Notes: generated from the letters alone by a model not told the origin. A stretch of DNA of 64,000 nucleotides from Clostridium folliculivorans (GCF_024341905.1 NZ_BQXY01000005.1:303152-367151), one strand, 5' to 3'. Numbered from the stretch's first letter, positions 35,651 through 44,955 are shown. A program made the numbers and translations.

Positions 35651-37639
35651 ATGGAAAATACTAAAAAAACTTATGATAGTGTAAATATAATGAGGATGGT
35701 GTGTGCCATTTTAGTAATCGTTATACACACATCAGCATTTTATTCCTTAGGCAAGATACCAGGTGCAATTTTAAGCAATGTAATCGCAAGAATTGCAGTA
35801 CCATTCTTTTTCATAACAACTGGATATTTCTTTTATGATAAATATAATAGAGAAGGGTATGTAAAGAAATATGTTAAAAGAATACTAATTTATTATTTGG
35901 GCTTTTCTGTGGCCTATACGGTTTTTGTATTTAACTATATAAAACAAAGAAATAGCACTATAGAAATAACGATTAAAAATATATTATTCAATGGGGTTTC
36001 AGGAGCTTTATGGTACTTGCCTGCTCTAATAATATCTATTTTAGTTGTGGCACTTTTATTAAAGAGGAACTGGATTAAGGCTCTAGTGATTTTGAGTATA
36101 TTAGCATATACATTAGGTCTACTAGGAGATAGTTATAATGGGTTAATAACTGGAACGCCATTAGAGAGTATTGTTGAGGCGTATAACAGTATTTTTGTAT
36201 ATACAAGAAACGGAATATGCTTTGGAGTTCCTTTTATAACTTTGGGAGTATTAATCAATAAATATAGTTTAAATAATAAAGTAAAGAAAACTAGAATTTG
36301 GATAGGTTTATTCTCAATGTTTTTTGTCTTTGAAGCCTATTATTTAATAGCAAATAATATTCCTAGAGATAACAATATGTATATTTCACTAGTTTTGTTA
36401 GTTCCGTTTATATTTATGGGGCTTTTGAATTCAAAGAAGGTTATAAGCCAGAGGAAATCTAAGTTGTATAGAGATATGAGCCTTTGGATATATTGCATAC
36501 ATGAACTTTTTATGATGTTTATAATAATCAATATACCTAAAGTTGCCACAAATACTGTTATTATGTTTATCATAGTCACTGGATTAAGTATAGTGACAGC
36601 TTATATAGCGGTAAGAAAGAAAGCTCCAGAATATGAAACTTATAAGAAAAAAGAGATAACGAAAATATCAGCAGTACTAATATGTTCCATAATATTTATA
36701 GTCACTGCAAATGGAAAGCTGGTGGCAACTGAGGCTAGTGGACAAATAAATGCAGCTTTTGATCTTAAGATAGATGAGAAGGCTCCATCATCAAATATTG
36801 TTGGACCAATGTGGAAGGTATCTAAAGGAGATAGTAATTTATATATTTATGGATCCCTTGGAATAGGTACTAAAGATATGTATCCACTTAGCTCCAAGGT
36901 AGAAGATGCAGTTAAACAGTCTGAAGAGATAGTGTTAGAATTTGAATACGATAAGATAGATGGCTCTGAGAGGAACGGAATACTTATGCTAAAGTCTGGA
37001 GATTCCTTTGAGAAACATCTTTCAAAAGAAGCTTTAGTAATATATCAAGGAAAGATTAAAGAATTCAAGGCTGATTATAGTAAGATTAACAAACAAGTAA
37101 AAGCTGGATATTTGCCTCAGGATTTAATCGTAGCATATAATGCAACCTACGGAAAAGATGGACTTAGATATACTCCAGACCTATATTTTTTTGACGAGGC
37201 TAGGAAGAGTAAAAAGAATATAATCGTAATTGGTGATATGTATAAAAATCTTGAAGATCAAATTGATCTTCCTGATGAAGTTGTGGATGCACAAATGAAA
37301 CTACTTAAATACTTTAATAAGGAAAGTGTAGCTAAAACTGAAATCGCATTAGAAGAATGGAAAAATGGAAATATTGATGAGGCAGATAATAAGTTAAATG
37401 ACAGATACGTTGTGCCGGCTGGAGAAAGAGAAAATTTTGACAAACTAAATACAATAGTAAATAAATATAATGAGAGTATAGAAACAAAGTATATTAAGCA
37501 ATATACTGAAAAAATTGATGGGTATCTTAATGACAAGAAGAAGTATTTTGTTGTTATACCAACGAACTACTTAGATGGTGGTGATGGTATAATAAAATCC
37601 TTGAAGGAAAAGGGATGTACTATTGAGCAGATAAGATAA
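35651..37639 (+). CDS. Fusion protein: membrane acyltransferase_3 + degenerate TraB/GumN domain
   Basis: 662 residues. The N-terminal half (about 1-335) is an Acyl_transf_3/OafA-type integral membrane acyltransferase with about ten helices; the family His is in VIVIHTSAF near 25. The C-terminal half (about 380-662), probably extracytoplasmic, aligns by eye with TraB/GumN (Tiki-like) domains: GPMWKVSKGDSNLYIYGS, MYPL, then FVVIPTNYLDGGDGIIKSLKEKG compressed at the end. Both expected metal-binding His motifs are altered: GSIH-like is GSLG near 400, and GAGH-like is IPTN near 636. The start follows GGGGGAG. The substrate is unknown. Confidence 0.75.
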   Translation: MENTKKTYDSVNIMRMVCAILVIVIHTSAFYSLGKIPGAILSNVIARIAVPFFFITTGYFFYDKYNREGYVKKYVKRILIYYLGFSVAYTVFVFNYIKQRNSTIEITIKNILFNGVSGALWYLPALIISILVVALLLKRNWIKALVILSILAYTLGLLGDSYNGLITGTPLESIVEAYNSIFVYTRNGICFGVPFITLGVLINKYSLNNKVKKTRIWIGLFSMFFVFEAYYLIANNIPRDNNMYISLVLLVPFIFMGLLNSKKVISQRKSKLYRDMSLWIYCIHELFMMFIIINIPKVATNTVIMFIIVTGLSIVTAYIAVRKKAPEYETYKKKEITKISAVLICSIIFIVTANGKLVATEASGQINAAFDLKIDEKAPSSNIVGPMWKVSKGDSNLYIYGSLGIGTKDMYPLSSKVEDAVKQSEEIVLEFEYDKIDGSERNGILMLKSGDSFEKHLSKEALVIYQGKIKEFKADYSKINKQVKAGYLPQDLIVAYNATYGKDGLRYTPDLYFFDEARKSKKNIIVIGDMYKNLEDQIDLPDEVVDAQMKLLKYFNKESVAKTEIALEEWKNGNIDEADNKLNDRYVVPAGERENFDKLNTIVNKYNESIETKYIKQYTEKIDGYLNDKKKYFVVIPTNYLDGGDGIIKSLKEKGCTIEQIR

Positions 37640-37680
37640 TATTATACAGTACACTTAAACTAGAATCATAGAGATTTAAG

Positions 37681-37885
37681 GACTGTTGTAAAACTGGTGT
37701 TTATAAAGTCTTATGAGTAAAAGCCATTTATAAAGATGTACTACTTCAATCTGAAATCTATTATTAAAACTCTCACTGAGTTAGGTGAGAGAATTTAAAA
37801 ATAATAAATTTTATTACGAAGTAATGCATTCATATATAAACGGCTTTTATTTTTACAATAAGTTTTTTATGAATTTGCAACAGTC
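37681..37885. repeat. Palindromic MITE-like element
   Basis: The two halves are imperfect reverse complements over almost the whole 205 bp. Shared blocks, in order from each end, are GACTGTTG, TAAAAGCC, TTTATA plus GATGTA/AATGCA-like, TACTTC, TTATTATT and CTCTCAC. The apex is CTCTCAC-8 bases-GTGAGAG. This is the shape of a miniature inverted-repeat element or a long hairpin RNA. No clear target-site duplication is visible. Confidence 0.7.
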
Positions 37886-37950
37886 TTTCTTGGCTTCTAT
37901 AAATAATATTGCCTAAGTATAAAATGAAATGAAATTTAAATTAATATAAA

Positions 37951-38027
37951 AATATGCCAAAGGTGCAAAGCTTAGTTATCTAGTTTATAGATAAGCGAAA
38001 GGAATTGGTATATGGCAGGTTAATTTT
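37951..38027 (+). ncRNA. Structured segment with some c-di-GMP-I riboswitch-like blocks
   Basis: TGCCA near 37954 can pair with TGGCA near 38014, enclosing a perfect TTATCTA/TAGATAA hairpin. The blocks GGTGCAAAGC and, after the hairpin, TATGGCAGGTT are reminiscent of the order seen in class I c-di-GMP aptamers, but the conserved P1b hairpin and ACGC are missing. It is reported as an unidentified or degenerate structured RNA. Confidence 0.25.
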
Positions 38028-38139
38028 TTGTAAACATGTAAGACATGATACTGCATAAATGTAATAAAAATACAAAAATATTTAGGTTTATTTAACGTTA
38101 AAATAATAAATTCAATAAAAATAGAAATGCAGTATATGT

Positions 38140-38185
38140 AATTTGACATTTCAAAAAATCGGTAGATATTTTAAAATGTCAAATT
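38140..38185. repeat. 12-bp perfect inverted repeat
   Basis: AATTTGACATTT (38140-38151) and its exact reverse complement (38174-38185) are separated by 22 bases. It could be a repressor operator or an RNA hairpin in the oppB upstream region. Confidence 0.45.
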
Positions 38186-38515
38186 TGAAAGAAGTTTCTC
38201 AAATACAAATTGATTCAGTGTTATCCATATGATTTTATAAGAAAAATTTAGTAAGTTATCAATAAAATATATATATTTACAAAATATTTATTAAGTAATA
38301 TAATATTTAATAACAATCTGTGATAAGAAAAAAGTGTTAAATTATTTTTAATGAGAAAAAAATTTTTTTCTGTATTTCCTTATCAATGAAAGTTCAAAAA
38401 ACTTTTCTGTCACTTATATAGCTAGCAATTAAGAAATTCACCAATTCCGTTTTATTAACTTAGCCTAGATATAGAAAGATAAAAGGCTATATTCATGTTA
38501 AGGGGGGCACTATAA

Positions 38516-38605
38516 TTGAAGCTTTTCATAAAAACAAATTCTTCAAGTTCTCATATGTATTCGAACCCTTACATACTTAGAAATCTTAAAAATAAACTTC
38601 TTTAA
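38516..38605 (+). CDS. Putative 29-residue leader peptide upstream of oppB
   Basis: A TTG start lies eight bases after the strong binding site AAGGGGGG, itself preceded by a hairpin (TTAAC...AGGCTA...GTTAA, 38456-38501) whose 3' arm touches the binding site. The peptide begins MKLFIKT and contains a run of four serines followed by HMYSNPY. Its position about 430 bases before oppB suggests a leader peptide for attenuation or a small secreted or signalling peptide. It could be fortuitous. Confidence 0.4.
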   Translation: MKLFIKTNSSSSHMYSNPYILRNLKNKLL

Positions 38606-38669
38606 AAAACCCAGTTAAATTTAATATTATCTCTTTTGTATAGATTAAGATAAATCTATGAAAGCGCTG

Positions 38670-38737
38670 ACATGTAAGCTATTTGATATTAGCTCAAGGG
38701 TGAACTAATGTTTTAAATAGCTAATATTATGCAATTT
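38670..38737 (+). promoter_or_regulatory. Alternative overlapping hairpins upstream of oppB
   Basis: AGCTATTT near 38679 is the exact reverse complement of AAATAGCT near 38716. The adjacent ATATTAGCT can instead pair with AGCTAATAT, which overlaps the same 3' arm. Two mutually exclusive stems are typical of attenuators. AGGGTGGTATTT follows but lacks the rest of a T-box, so that class is not claimed. Confidence 0.3.
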
Positions 38738-39039
38738 ATACAAAAGTAGGGTGGTATTTTGAATGTTCTTACAATTTAATTGGAATTTTAACAAAATATC
38801 CTTGGGACATGCTATATTTAACTAATAATTCTTAATTGTTGGTAAGATAAGGTGCTTAAAAGTGCTAATCTTAAAAATTTAATCTGATTATTCTATATAT
38901 TTAAAAGTAGCCTCATAATTGAGTTAATTTGAGCATAGCTTTTCATTATATAGATGTAGGAAAAATTAATTTTTAGAGCGGCAAAACATAAAAATATAGC
39001 CTATTTATTTAGGAAAATAAAAAGTTTAGGGGGGGTACG

Positions 39040-40005
39040 ATGAGACAGTACATTATAAGAAGACTACTTCAAATGATACCAACAATAGTTGGTATATCAT
39101 TAATCATTTTCTTAATTTTTGCGTTAGCACCAGGTGATCCAATTACTGCTAATATGGACCCACATATGAGTGTTGAAAGAAAACAAGAATTAAGAGCAAT
39201 GTATCACTTGGATCAATCAAAACCTACTCAATATTATTATTGGGTAAAAGAACTTGTAACTAAGGGAAGCCTTGGTGAAAGTATGTATTATCAAAAGCCA
39301 GTATCACAAGTAATGAAGGATTTTATACCTAATTCCTTTTACTTATCGCTTGCTTCACTTGTGTTAGGGGTTTTAATAGCGGTTCCGATAGGAGTTGTTT
39401 CGGCCACAAAACAATATTCACTGTTTGATAAGGTATTTACTATTTTTGCACTTATAGGAATATCTATTCCTTCGTTCTTCTTTGGATTATTGCTTATAAA
39501 ATGGTTTGGTGTAGATTTGAAGATATTACCATTTTCAGGTATGACAACAGCAGGAAGTCATTACACTGGCTTCGGATATTTTTTAGATGTTGTAAAACAT
39601 ATGCTTTTACCACTTATAGTTTTAACACTTGGTTCAGTAGCAGGTTGGATGAGGTATACTCGTTCAAGTATGCTTGAAGTTATAAGACAAGACTTCATTA
39701 GAACTGCAAGAGCAAAGGGACTTAAAGAAAAGGTTGTTATATACAAACATGCTTTAAGAAATGCACTTATCCCTGTTATTACATTATTAGGTTTTTCAAT
39801 CCCAGGTTTATTTTCTGGAGCAACACTTACAGAAAGTATATTCAACTGGCCTGGAATAGGACCTGTTCAACTTGCTGCAGTTAACTCAAGAGATTACTAC
39901 CTTCTAATGGGTACAAACTTAATGCTTGCAATTTTAACACTCTTAGGAAACTTGCTTGCAGACGTGGCATATGCTCTAGTTGACCCAAGAATAAGATTGA
40001 AATAG
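39040..40005 (+). CDS. oppB: Oligopeptide/dipeptide ABC transporter permease (OppB/DppB type)
   Basis: 321 residues. The N-terminus (RQYIIRRLLQMIPTIVGISLIIF) is highly typical of OppB/DppB. There are six membrane helices and a permease EAA loop (RTARAKGLKEKVVIYKHALRNALIP near 225). The start follows GGGGGG. It is the first gene of a four-gene operon with short spacings (12, 12 and 1 bases). No binding protein gene is present at either end of the operon. Confidence 0.94.
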   Translation: MRQYIIRRLLQMIPTIVGISLIIFLIFALAPGDPITANMDPHMSVERKQELRAMYHLDQSKPTQYYYWVKELVTKGSLGESMYYQKPVSQVMKDFIPNSFYLSLASLVLGVLIAVPIGVVSATKQYSLFDKVFTIFALIGISIPSFFFGLLLIKWFGVDLKILPFSGMTTAGSHYTGFGYFLDVVKHMLLPLIVLTLGSVAGWMRYTRSSMLEVIRQDFIRTARAKGLKEKVVIYKHALRNALIPVITLLGFSIPGLFSGATLTESIFNWPGIGPVQLAAVNSRDYYLLMGTNLMLAILTLLGNLLADVAYALVDPRIRLK

Positions 40006-40017
40006 GAGGTGGAATAA

Positions 40018-40962
40018 ATGATAAAAAAAGAACCTAAGGCTAAAGAAGTTGTTAATAAAAAAGAAAAGATTGAAAGCCCTTGGAGTTTGGCTTGGAGGAA
40101 TTTAAGAAAAAACAAACTTGCAATGGCTGGTTTATATATATTGTTAGCATTAATTATCTTCTCTTATATAGGCCCATGGATAGATGAGCTTATAAGAGGG
40201 GGAGGCACTACAATGCTTTGGGAAAAGTCAGATCTTCTAAATGCATTGGCAGATCCTACAGCACAGCATCCACTTGGGACAGATAATCTTGGTAGAGATG
40301 TACTTGCAAGACTTATGTATGGTGGAAGAATATCTCTTGCCGTTGGTGTTGTTGCTGTAAGTATAGAAGTTATTATTGGAACAGCACTAGGCATAATGGC
40401 TGGTTATTATGGTGGGATTATTGACTCCTTAATAATGAGATTTGTAGATATATTATTATGTTTCCCATTCTTACCACTTTTAATAATGATCGGTGCAGTT
40501 ATGATGGATATGGGAATTAACCCTAAATATAAGATATATGTTGTTATGATTGTTATAGGTGTCTTGAGCTGGCCAAGTCTTGCACGTTTAGTAAGAGGAC
40601 AAATTTTATCTCTTAGAGAACAAGAATTTATGCAAGCTGCAGAAGCTCTAGGTTTAAAAGATAGAAGAAAGATGTTTGTGCACTTGCTTCCAAATACTTT
40701 AGCATCTATTATAGTTACTGCAACTTTAGGAATTGGTAGTGCTATTCTTACAGAATCAGCGCTAAGCTTCTTAGGTCTTGGAGTAACACCACCAACACCT
40801 ACTTGGGGTAATATGATACAAGCAGCACAGGATTCGTATGCACTTCAATTTCAACCTTGGCTTTGGATGCCGCCTGGAATATGCATATTCTTAACGGTTA
40901 TGGCAATAAACCTATTTGGTGATGGATTAAGAGACGCATTAGATCCTAAGCTTAAAGTGTAG
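40018..40962 (+). CDS. oppC: Oligopeptide/dipeptide ABC transporter permease (OppC/DppC type)
   Basis: 314 residues. The N-terminal hydrophilic tail contains the OppC_N motif (SLAWRNLRKNKLAMAGL). HPLGTDNLGRDVLARLMYG is the family hallmark near 80. The EAA loop (QAAEALGLKDRRKMFVHLLPN) lies near 220. It forms the channel with OppB. The start follows GGAGG. Confidence 0.94.
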   Translation: MIKKEPKAKEVVNKKEKIESPWSLAWRNLRKNKLAMAGLYILLALIIFSYIGPWIDELIRGGGTTMLWEKSDLLNALADPTAQHPLGTDNLGRDVLARLMYGGRISLAVGVVAVSIEVIIGTALGIMAGYYGGIIDSLIMRFVDILLCFPFLPLLIMIGAVMMDMGINPKYKIYVVMIVIGVLSWPSLARLVRGQILSLREQEFMQAAEALGLKDRRKMFVHLLPNTLASIIVTATLGIGSAILTESALSFLGLGVTPPTPTWGNMIQAAQDSYALQFQPWLWMPPGICIFLTVMAINLFGDGLRDALDPKLKV

Positions 40963-40974
40963 GAGGATAAAAGG

Positions 40975-41955
40975 ATGGCTAAAAATTTAGTAGAATTTAA
41001 AAACTTAAAGACTTATTTCTACACTGGTGGTGGTATAGTTAAAGCTGTTAATGATGTTAGCTTTAATATAAGAGAAGGGGAAACTGTATGTGTTGTTGGT
41101 GAGTCAGGCTGCGGTAAATCAGTTACTGCCATGTCACTAATGAAACTAATTCCTAATCCTCCAGGAAAGATAGTTGGTGGAGAGATATTATTCAATGGAA
41201 GAGATATATTAAAGTTTACTGAAGAAGAATTAAGAAATATGAGAGGTAATGAGGTTTCAGTAATATTCCAAGAGCCTATGACATCCCTTAACCCGGTTTT
41301 TAAAATTGGAGAACAATTAACCGAGGCAATAATACTTCATCAAAAACTTTCAAAAAATGAAGCGGAAGAAAAGGCAATAGAGGTTCTAAAAATAACTGGA
41401 ATCCCTAGAGCTGAGCAAATAATGAAATCATATCCTCATGAACTTTCAGGTGGAATGAGACAAAGAGTTATGATAGCTATGGCTGTTAGTTGTAATCCTA
41501 AGCTTCTTATAGCAGATGAACCTACTACAGCGCTAGATGTTACAATACAAGCTCAAATTCTTGATCTAATGAGAGATATAAAGAAAAAGCTTAATACTTC
41601 AATTATGCTTATAACACATGATCTTGGTGTAGTTGCTGAAATGGCTGATTACGTAGTTGTAATGTATGCAGGTAAGGTTATAGAAGAAGCACCAGTTGAA
41701 GAATTATTTAAGAATCCACTTCATCCATATACTCAAGGTTTGCTTAAATCAAAACCACTTCTAACTGAAGAAACAGGTGATAAGCTTTATTCAATACCAG
41801 GTCAAGTTCCTAATCCAATAGGAATGCCTGATAACTGCTATTTTAATTCAAGATGCGATAGATGTATGAATAAGTGTAAGGATAAGCAGCCAACTTTAAT
41901 AAATGTAAGTCCTACACACAAGGTTTCATGCTGGCTTTACGAGGAGGGAAAATAA
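40975..41955 (+). CDS. oppD: Oligopeptide ABC transporter ATPase OppD
   Basis: 326 residues. Walker A is GESGCGKS near 43, the Q-loop VIFQEPMTSLNP, the signature LSGGMRQR and Walker B LLIADEPTTALD. A C-terminal oligo_HPY extension has the four-Cys cluster (CYFNSRCDRCMNKC) that binds an iron-sulfur cluster in DppD-type proteins. It pairs with OppF. Confidence 0.95.
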   Translation: MAKNLVEFKNLKTYFYTGGGIVKAVNDVSFNIREGETVCVVGESGCGKSVTAMSLMKLIPNPPGKIVGGEILFNGRDILKFTEEELRNMRGNEVSVIFQEPMTSLNPVFKIGEQLTEAIILHQKLSKNEAEEKAIEVLKITGIPRAEQIMKSYPHELSGGMRQRVMIAMAVSCNPKLLIADEPTTALDVTIQAQILDLMRDIKKKLNTSIMLITHDLGVVAEMADYVVVMYAGKVIEEAPVEELFKNPLHPYTQGLLKSKPLLTEETGDKLYSIPGQVPNPIGMPDNCYFNSRCDRCMNKCKDKQPTLINVSPTHKVSCWLYEEGK

Positions 41956-41956
41956 T

Positions 41957-42928
41957 ATGGAAGATAATGCACTATTAAAAGTTGAAAATCTAAAAAAGTA
42001 TTTCCCTATTAAAGCTGGAATAATGCAAAAAACAGTTGGTAATGTTAAGGCTGTTGATGATATATCCTTTGAATTAAAAAAGGGAGAAACTTTAGGTTTA
42101 GTTGGTGAGTCAGGCTGTGGTAAATCAACTACTGGAAGAACTATATTAAGACTGCTTGAAAGATCAGAAGGAAAAGTAATATTTGAAGGTAAAGATATAT
42201 TTGAATTAAGTAAGAGTGAGTTAAGATCCATAAGGCCAAAGATGCAGATGATATTCCAAGATCCTTATAGTTCTTTAAATCCAAGATTATCTGTTGGAGA
42301 GCTTGTAGGTGAGTCTTTACTTGATCACGGCATAGCTACCAAGGATGAGATTCCGGATTTAGTTGCAGAAACTCTTGAGAGAAGCGGCCTTGCAGCATAT
42401 CATATGAAGAGATATCCGCATGAATTCTCAGGTGGACAAAGACAGAGAATAGGTATTGCAAGAGCACTTATATTAAATCCAAGTTTTATAGTTGCAGACG
42501 AGCCTGTTTCAGCACTTGATGTTTCAATACAGTCTCAGATTATAAATCTTATGACTGACTTGCAGCAAGAAAGAGGATTCTCTTATCTCTTTATATCTCA
42601 TGATTTGAGTGTTGTTAAGCACATATCTCATAGAGTTGGCGTTATGTATCTTGGAAGCATGGTTGAGCTCGCTCCTAAAAAGGAATTATATGATAATCCG
42701 CTTCATCCATATACAAAGGCGCTTTTATCAGCAGTTCCTGTACCAGACCCAACTTTAAAGAGAGAAAGAATACTGCTTAAAGGTGATATTCCTTCACCAG
42801 CAAATCCACCATCAGGATGCAAGTTCCATACAAGATGTCCTTATGCTATGGAAAAATGCTCTAAGCAGATTCCGGTATATAAGAATGTTGGAAATGAACA
42901 CTGGGTTGCTTGTCACTTAGTTGATTAA
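41957..42928 (+). CDS. oppF: Oligopeptide ABC transporter ATPase OppF
   Basis: 323 residues. The N-terminus is typical (LKKYFPIKAGIMQKTVGNVKAVDDISF). Walker A is GESGCGKST, signature SGGQRQRIGIARAL, Walker B FIVADEPVSALD, and the oligo_HPY C-terminus has CKFHTRCPYAMEKC. It starts one base after the oppD stop with its own GGAGGG. A terminator follows, ending the operon without an oppA. Confidence 0.95.
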   Translation: MEDNALLKVENLKKYFPIKAGIMQKTVGNVKAVDDISFELKKGETLGLVGESGCGKSTTGRTILRLLERSEGKVIFEGKDIFELSKSELRSIRPKMQMIFQDPYSSLNPRLSVGELVGESLLDHGIATKDEIPDLVAETLERSGLAAYHMKRYPHEFSGGQRQRIGIARALILNPSFIVADEPVSALDVSIQSQIINLMTDLQQERGFSYLFISHDLSVVKHISHRVGVMYLGSMVELAPKKELYDNPLHPYTKALLSAVPVPDPTLKRERILLKGDIPSPANPPSGCKFHTRCPYAMEKCSKQIPVYKNVGNEHWVACHLVD

Positions 42929-42932
42929 TTAG

Positions 42933-42966
42933 AATAAAAGTCTAAGCGAAAGCTTAGGCTTTTATT
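42933..42966 (+). terminator. Intrinsic terminator of oppBCDF
   Basis: A GAAA-tetraloop hairpin (42933-42947 with 42952-42966), AT-rich at the base, ends in TTTTATT. Confidence 0.88.
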
Positions 42967-43176
42967 ATGTAAATAAAATAAATTACTGAATATAAAATAA
43001 TAAATATTAAAAGAATGAATTTAAGTTGAAAATTGTACATATGCATACGAGGTAACATAAGAAATTAGATGTTTTTACAACGTTTTTCTAAAGGCGAAAA
43101 ATATTATAGAAAAGATTTCTTGTACTAGCTTATTGTGGTATAATACAAAATGATAAATTAATATGAGGTGAAATTA

Positions 43177-43392
43177 TTGTTCAAAGTTGGGAAGAAGGAA
43201 GAGAAGATACTTAGTGAAGAAGAGCAGTTTATAAAAGAAATGCAAGAACAGCAAGAGCAGGACAAACCTACTTTTAAAGACCTCTTAGCTATAATGATTG
43301 CTCAATACATAATAATACTACCAATGCTAATAATTGCAATAATTATTTTTACCCTTATAATGCTATTTATTACAAGAGTGTGGTTAAGATAA
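43177..43392 (+). CDS. Small single-pass membrane protein of unknown function
   Basis: 71 residues. A charged N-terminal half rich in Glu, Gln and Lys (MQEQQEQ) is followed by one long hydrophobic segment (about 38-67) and a basic tail RVWLR. The TTG at 43177 lies six bases after GAGGTG; an in-frame GTG at 43168 is inside that site. It stands alone between oppF and pgi. I recognise no family. Confidence 0.6.
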   Translation: MFKVGKKEEKILSEEEQFIKEMQEQQEQDKPTFKDLLAIMIAQYIIILPMLIIAIIIFTLIMLFITRVWLR

Positions 43393-43408
43393 ACCATACG
43401 ATAACATT

Positions 43409-43512
43409 TTTATTTTTTATCGCTTGCCAGAATTTTCTCCCATTAGTTGAGAAAAGGCAGATGCCCAAAAAGATCACAAATTAAAGGCGCATTAGCGACT
43501 TTCAATTGCTTA
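43409..43512 (+). repeat. Dispersed hairpin element, copy 2
   Basis: TTGCC (43424-43428) pairs with GGCAG (43456-43460) through a G-U at the base. Inside it TTTTCTC (43433-43439) pairs perfectly with GAGAAAA (43449-43455). ATGCCCAAAAA follows. The 3' terminator-like part is degenerate and has no T run, so read-through into pgi (start 43566) is expected. Inner stem bases differ from other copies but keep pairing. Confidence 0.78.
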
Positions 43513-43565
43513 TAATATTAAAATATATAATATACTATTAGTCTTAAAATTTTGGAGGTAGTAAT

Positions 43566-44915
43566 ATGAAAAAGGGATTAACTTTAGATCTATCAAAGGT
43601 TGCACCTTACTTACATGAGTATGAAGTAGGATATATGGAAGACATGGTTCTTTCTGCTCATAATAAGTTACACAACAAAACAGGAGCTGGCTCAGATTTC
43701 TTAGGATGGGTTGATCTTCCTGTAAATTATGACAAAGATGAATTTGCAAGAATAAAGAAAGCTGCAGAGAAGATAAAATCTAATTCTGATGCGCTTATAG
43801 TTATAGGTATCGGTGGTTCTTACCTTGGTGCAAGAGCTGCGATTGAAATGCTTACAAATAACTTCCACAACTGTTTACCAGCTAGCAAGAGAAAAGCTCC
43901 AGCTGTATTCTATGTAGGAAATAACATAAGTTCAACATATATGGCAGAATTACTTGAGGCTGTTGATGGTCTTGATATAAGTGTAAATGTAATATCTAAA
44001 TCAGGTACTACAACTGAGCCTGCAATCGCGTTCAGAGTATTTAAAGACTATATGGAAAAGAAATATGGTAAAGATGGAGCAAAGGAAAGAATATTTGCTA
44101 CTACTGATAAAAGCAGAGGTGCATTAAAGTCTTTAGCTGACGCTGAAGGATACGAAACTTTTGTTATTCCTGATGATGTTGGTGGTAGATTCTCAGTTTT
44201 AACAGCAGTTGGACTTCTTCCAATAGCAGCAGCTGGAATCAACATAGATGATATAATGCAAGGAGCTGCAGATGCGAGAGAAGCTTATGCAAGTACTTCT
44301 TTAGCTGACAATGATTGCTACAAATACGCAGCAGTTAGAAATGCTCTTTACAACAAAGGTAAATCAATAGAAATACTAGTTAACTACGAGCCATCAGTTC
44401 ATTTCTTCAATGAATGGTGGAAACAATTATACGGAGAATCAGAAGGAAAAGACAACAAGGGAATATTCCCAGCAGCAGTTGACTTCTCAACAGATCTTCA
44501 CTCTATGGGTCAATACATCCAAGATGGAAGAAGAGATATATTTGAAACAGTTATAAGCGTAGAAAAGGCTAAGAAAGAAATAACTATAGAAGCTACTCAA
44601 GATAATGTAGATGGATTAAACTTCGTAGCAGGAAAAACTATGGATTTCGTAAACAAGAAAGCTTTCCAAGGTACTGTATTAGCTCATAATGATGGTGGAG
44701 TTCCTAACGTTATAGTTAATGTTCCAGAACTTTCAGCATACTACTTTGGTCAATTAGTATACTTCTTTGAAAAAGCATGTGGTATAAGTGGTCATTTATT
44801 AGGAATAAACCCATTTGACCAACCAGGTGTTGAAGCATACAAGAAAAATATGTTTGCTCTACTTGGAAAACCTGGCTTTGAAGATTTAAAGAAAGAACTT
44901 GAAGGCAGATTATAA
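43566..44915 (+). CDS. pgi: Glucose-6-phosphate isomerase
   Basis: Interconverts glucose 6-phosphate and fructose 6-phosphate in glycolysis. 449 residues, the short Gram-positive form. Conserved stretches include [18 protein letters not shown] near 77, [16 protein letters not shown] near 142, [15 protein letters not shown] near 207, the catalytic Glu region [16 protein letters not shown] near 315, and [14 protein letters not shown] near 420. The start follows GGAGG. Phosphorolysis products from the GH94 pathway would enter here after phosphoglucomutase. Confidence 0.97.
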   Translation: MKKGLTLDLSKVAPYLHEYEVGYMEDMVLSAHNKLHNKTGAGSDFLGWVDLPVNYDKDEFARIKKAAEKIKSNSDALIVIGIGGSYLGARAAIEMLTNNFHNCLPASKRKAPAVFYVGNNISSTYMAELLEAVDGLDISVNVISKSGTTTEPAIAFRVFKDYMEKKYGKDGAKERIFATTDKSRGALKSLADAEGYETFVIPDDVGGRFSVLTAVGLLPIAAAGINIDDIMQGAADAREAYASTSLADNDCYKYAAVRNALYNKGKSIEILVNYEPSVHFFNEWWKQLYGESEGKDNKGIFPAAVDFSTDLHSMGQYIQDGRRDIFETVISVEKAKKEITIEATQDNVDGLNFVAGKTMDFVNKKAFQGTVLAHNDGGVPNVIVNVPELSAYYFGQLVYFFEKACGISGHLLGINPFDQPGVEAYKKNMFALLGKPGFEDLKKELEGRL

Positions 44916-44924
44916 TTTTTTTAG

Positions 44925-44955
44925 GAAACTCAGCATTAGTGCTGAGTTTCTATTA
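44925..44955 (+). terminator. Intrinsic terminator of pgi
   Basis: An 11-bp perfect stem (44925-44935 with 44940-44950) has a short loop, followed by TATTAATTT, with a T run preceding the stem. The tail is weak but the position is right. Confidence 0.75.

Larger units (their letters stand above)
37640..39039. other. 1.4-kb gene-free region upstream of oppB
   Basis: No conventional gene is seen. It holds a 205-bp palindromic element (37681-37885), a structured segment (37951-38027), a 12-bp perfect inverted repeat (38140-38185), a hairpin followed by a ribosome binding site and a putative 29-codon leader peptide (38516-38605), and overlapping alternative inverted repeats (38670-38737). These are described separately. 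The length and structure suggest complex control of the peptide importer. Confidence 0.7.

Noticed and set aside
38740..38760. AGGGTGGTATTT resembling a T-box antiterminator
   Set aside because: The remainder of the T-box signature (ACCGCG), the Stem I motifs and a terminator are missing.
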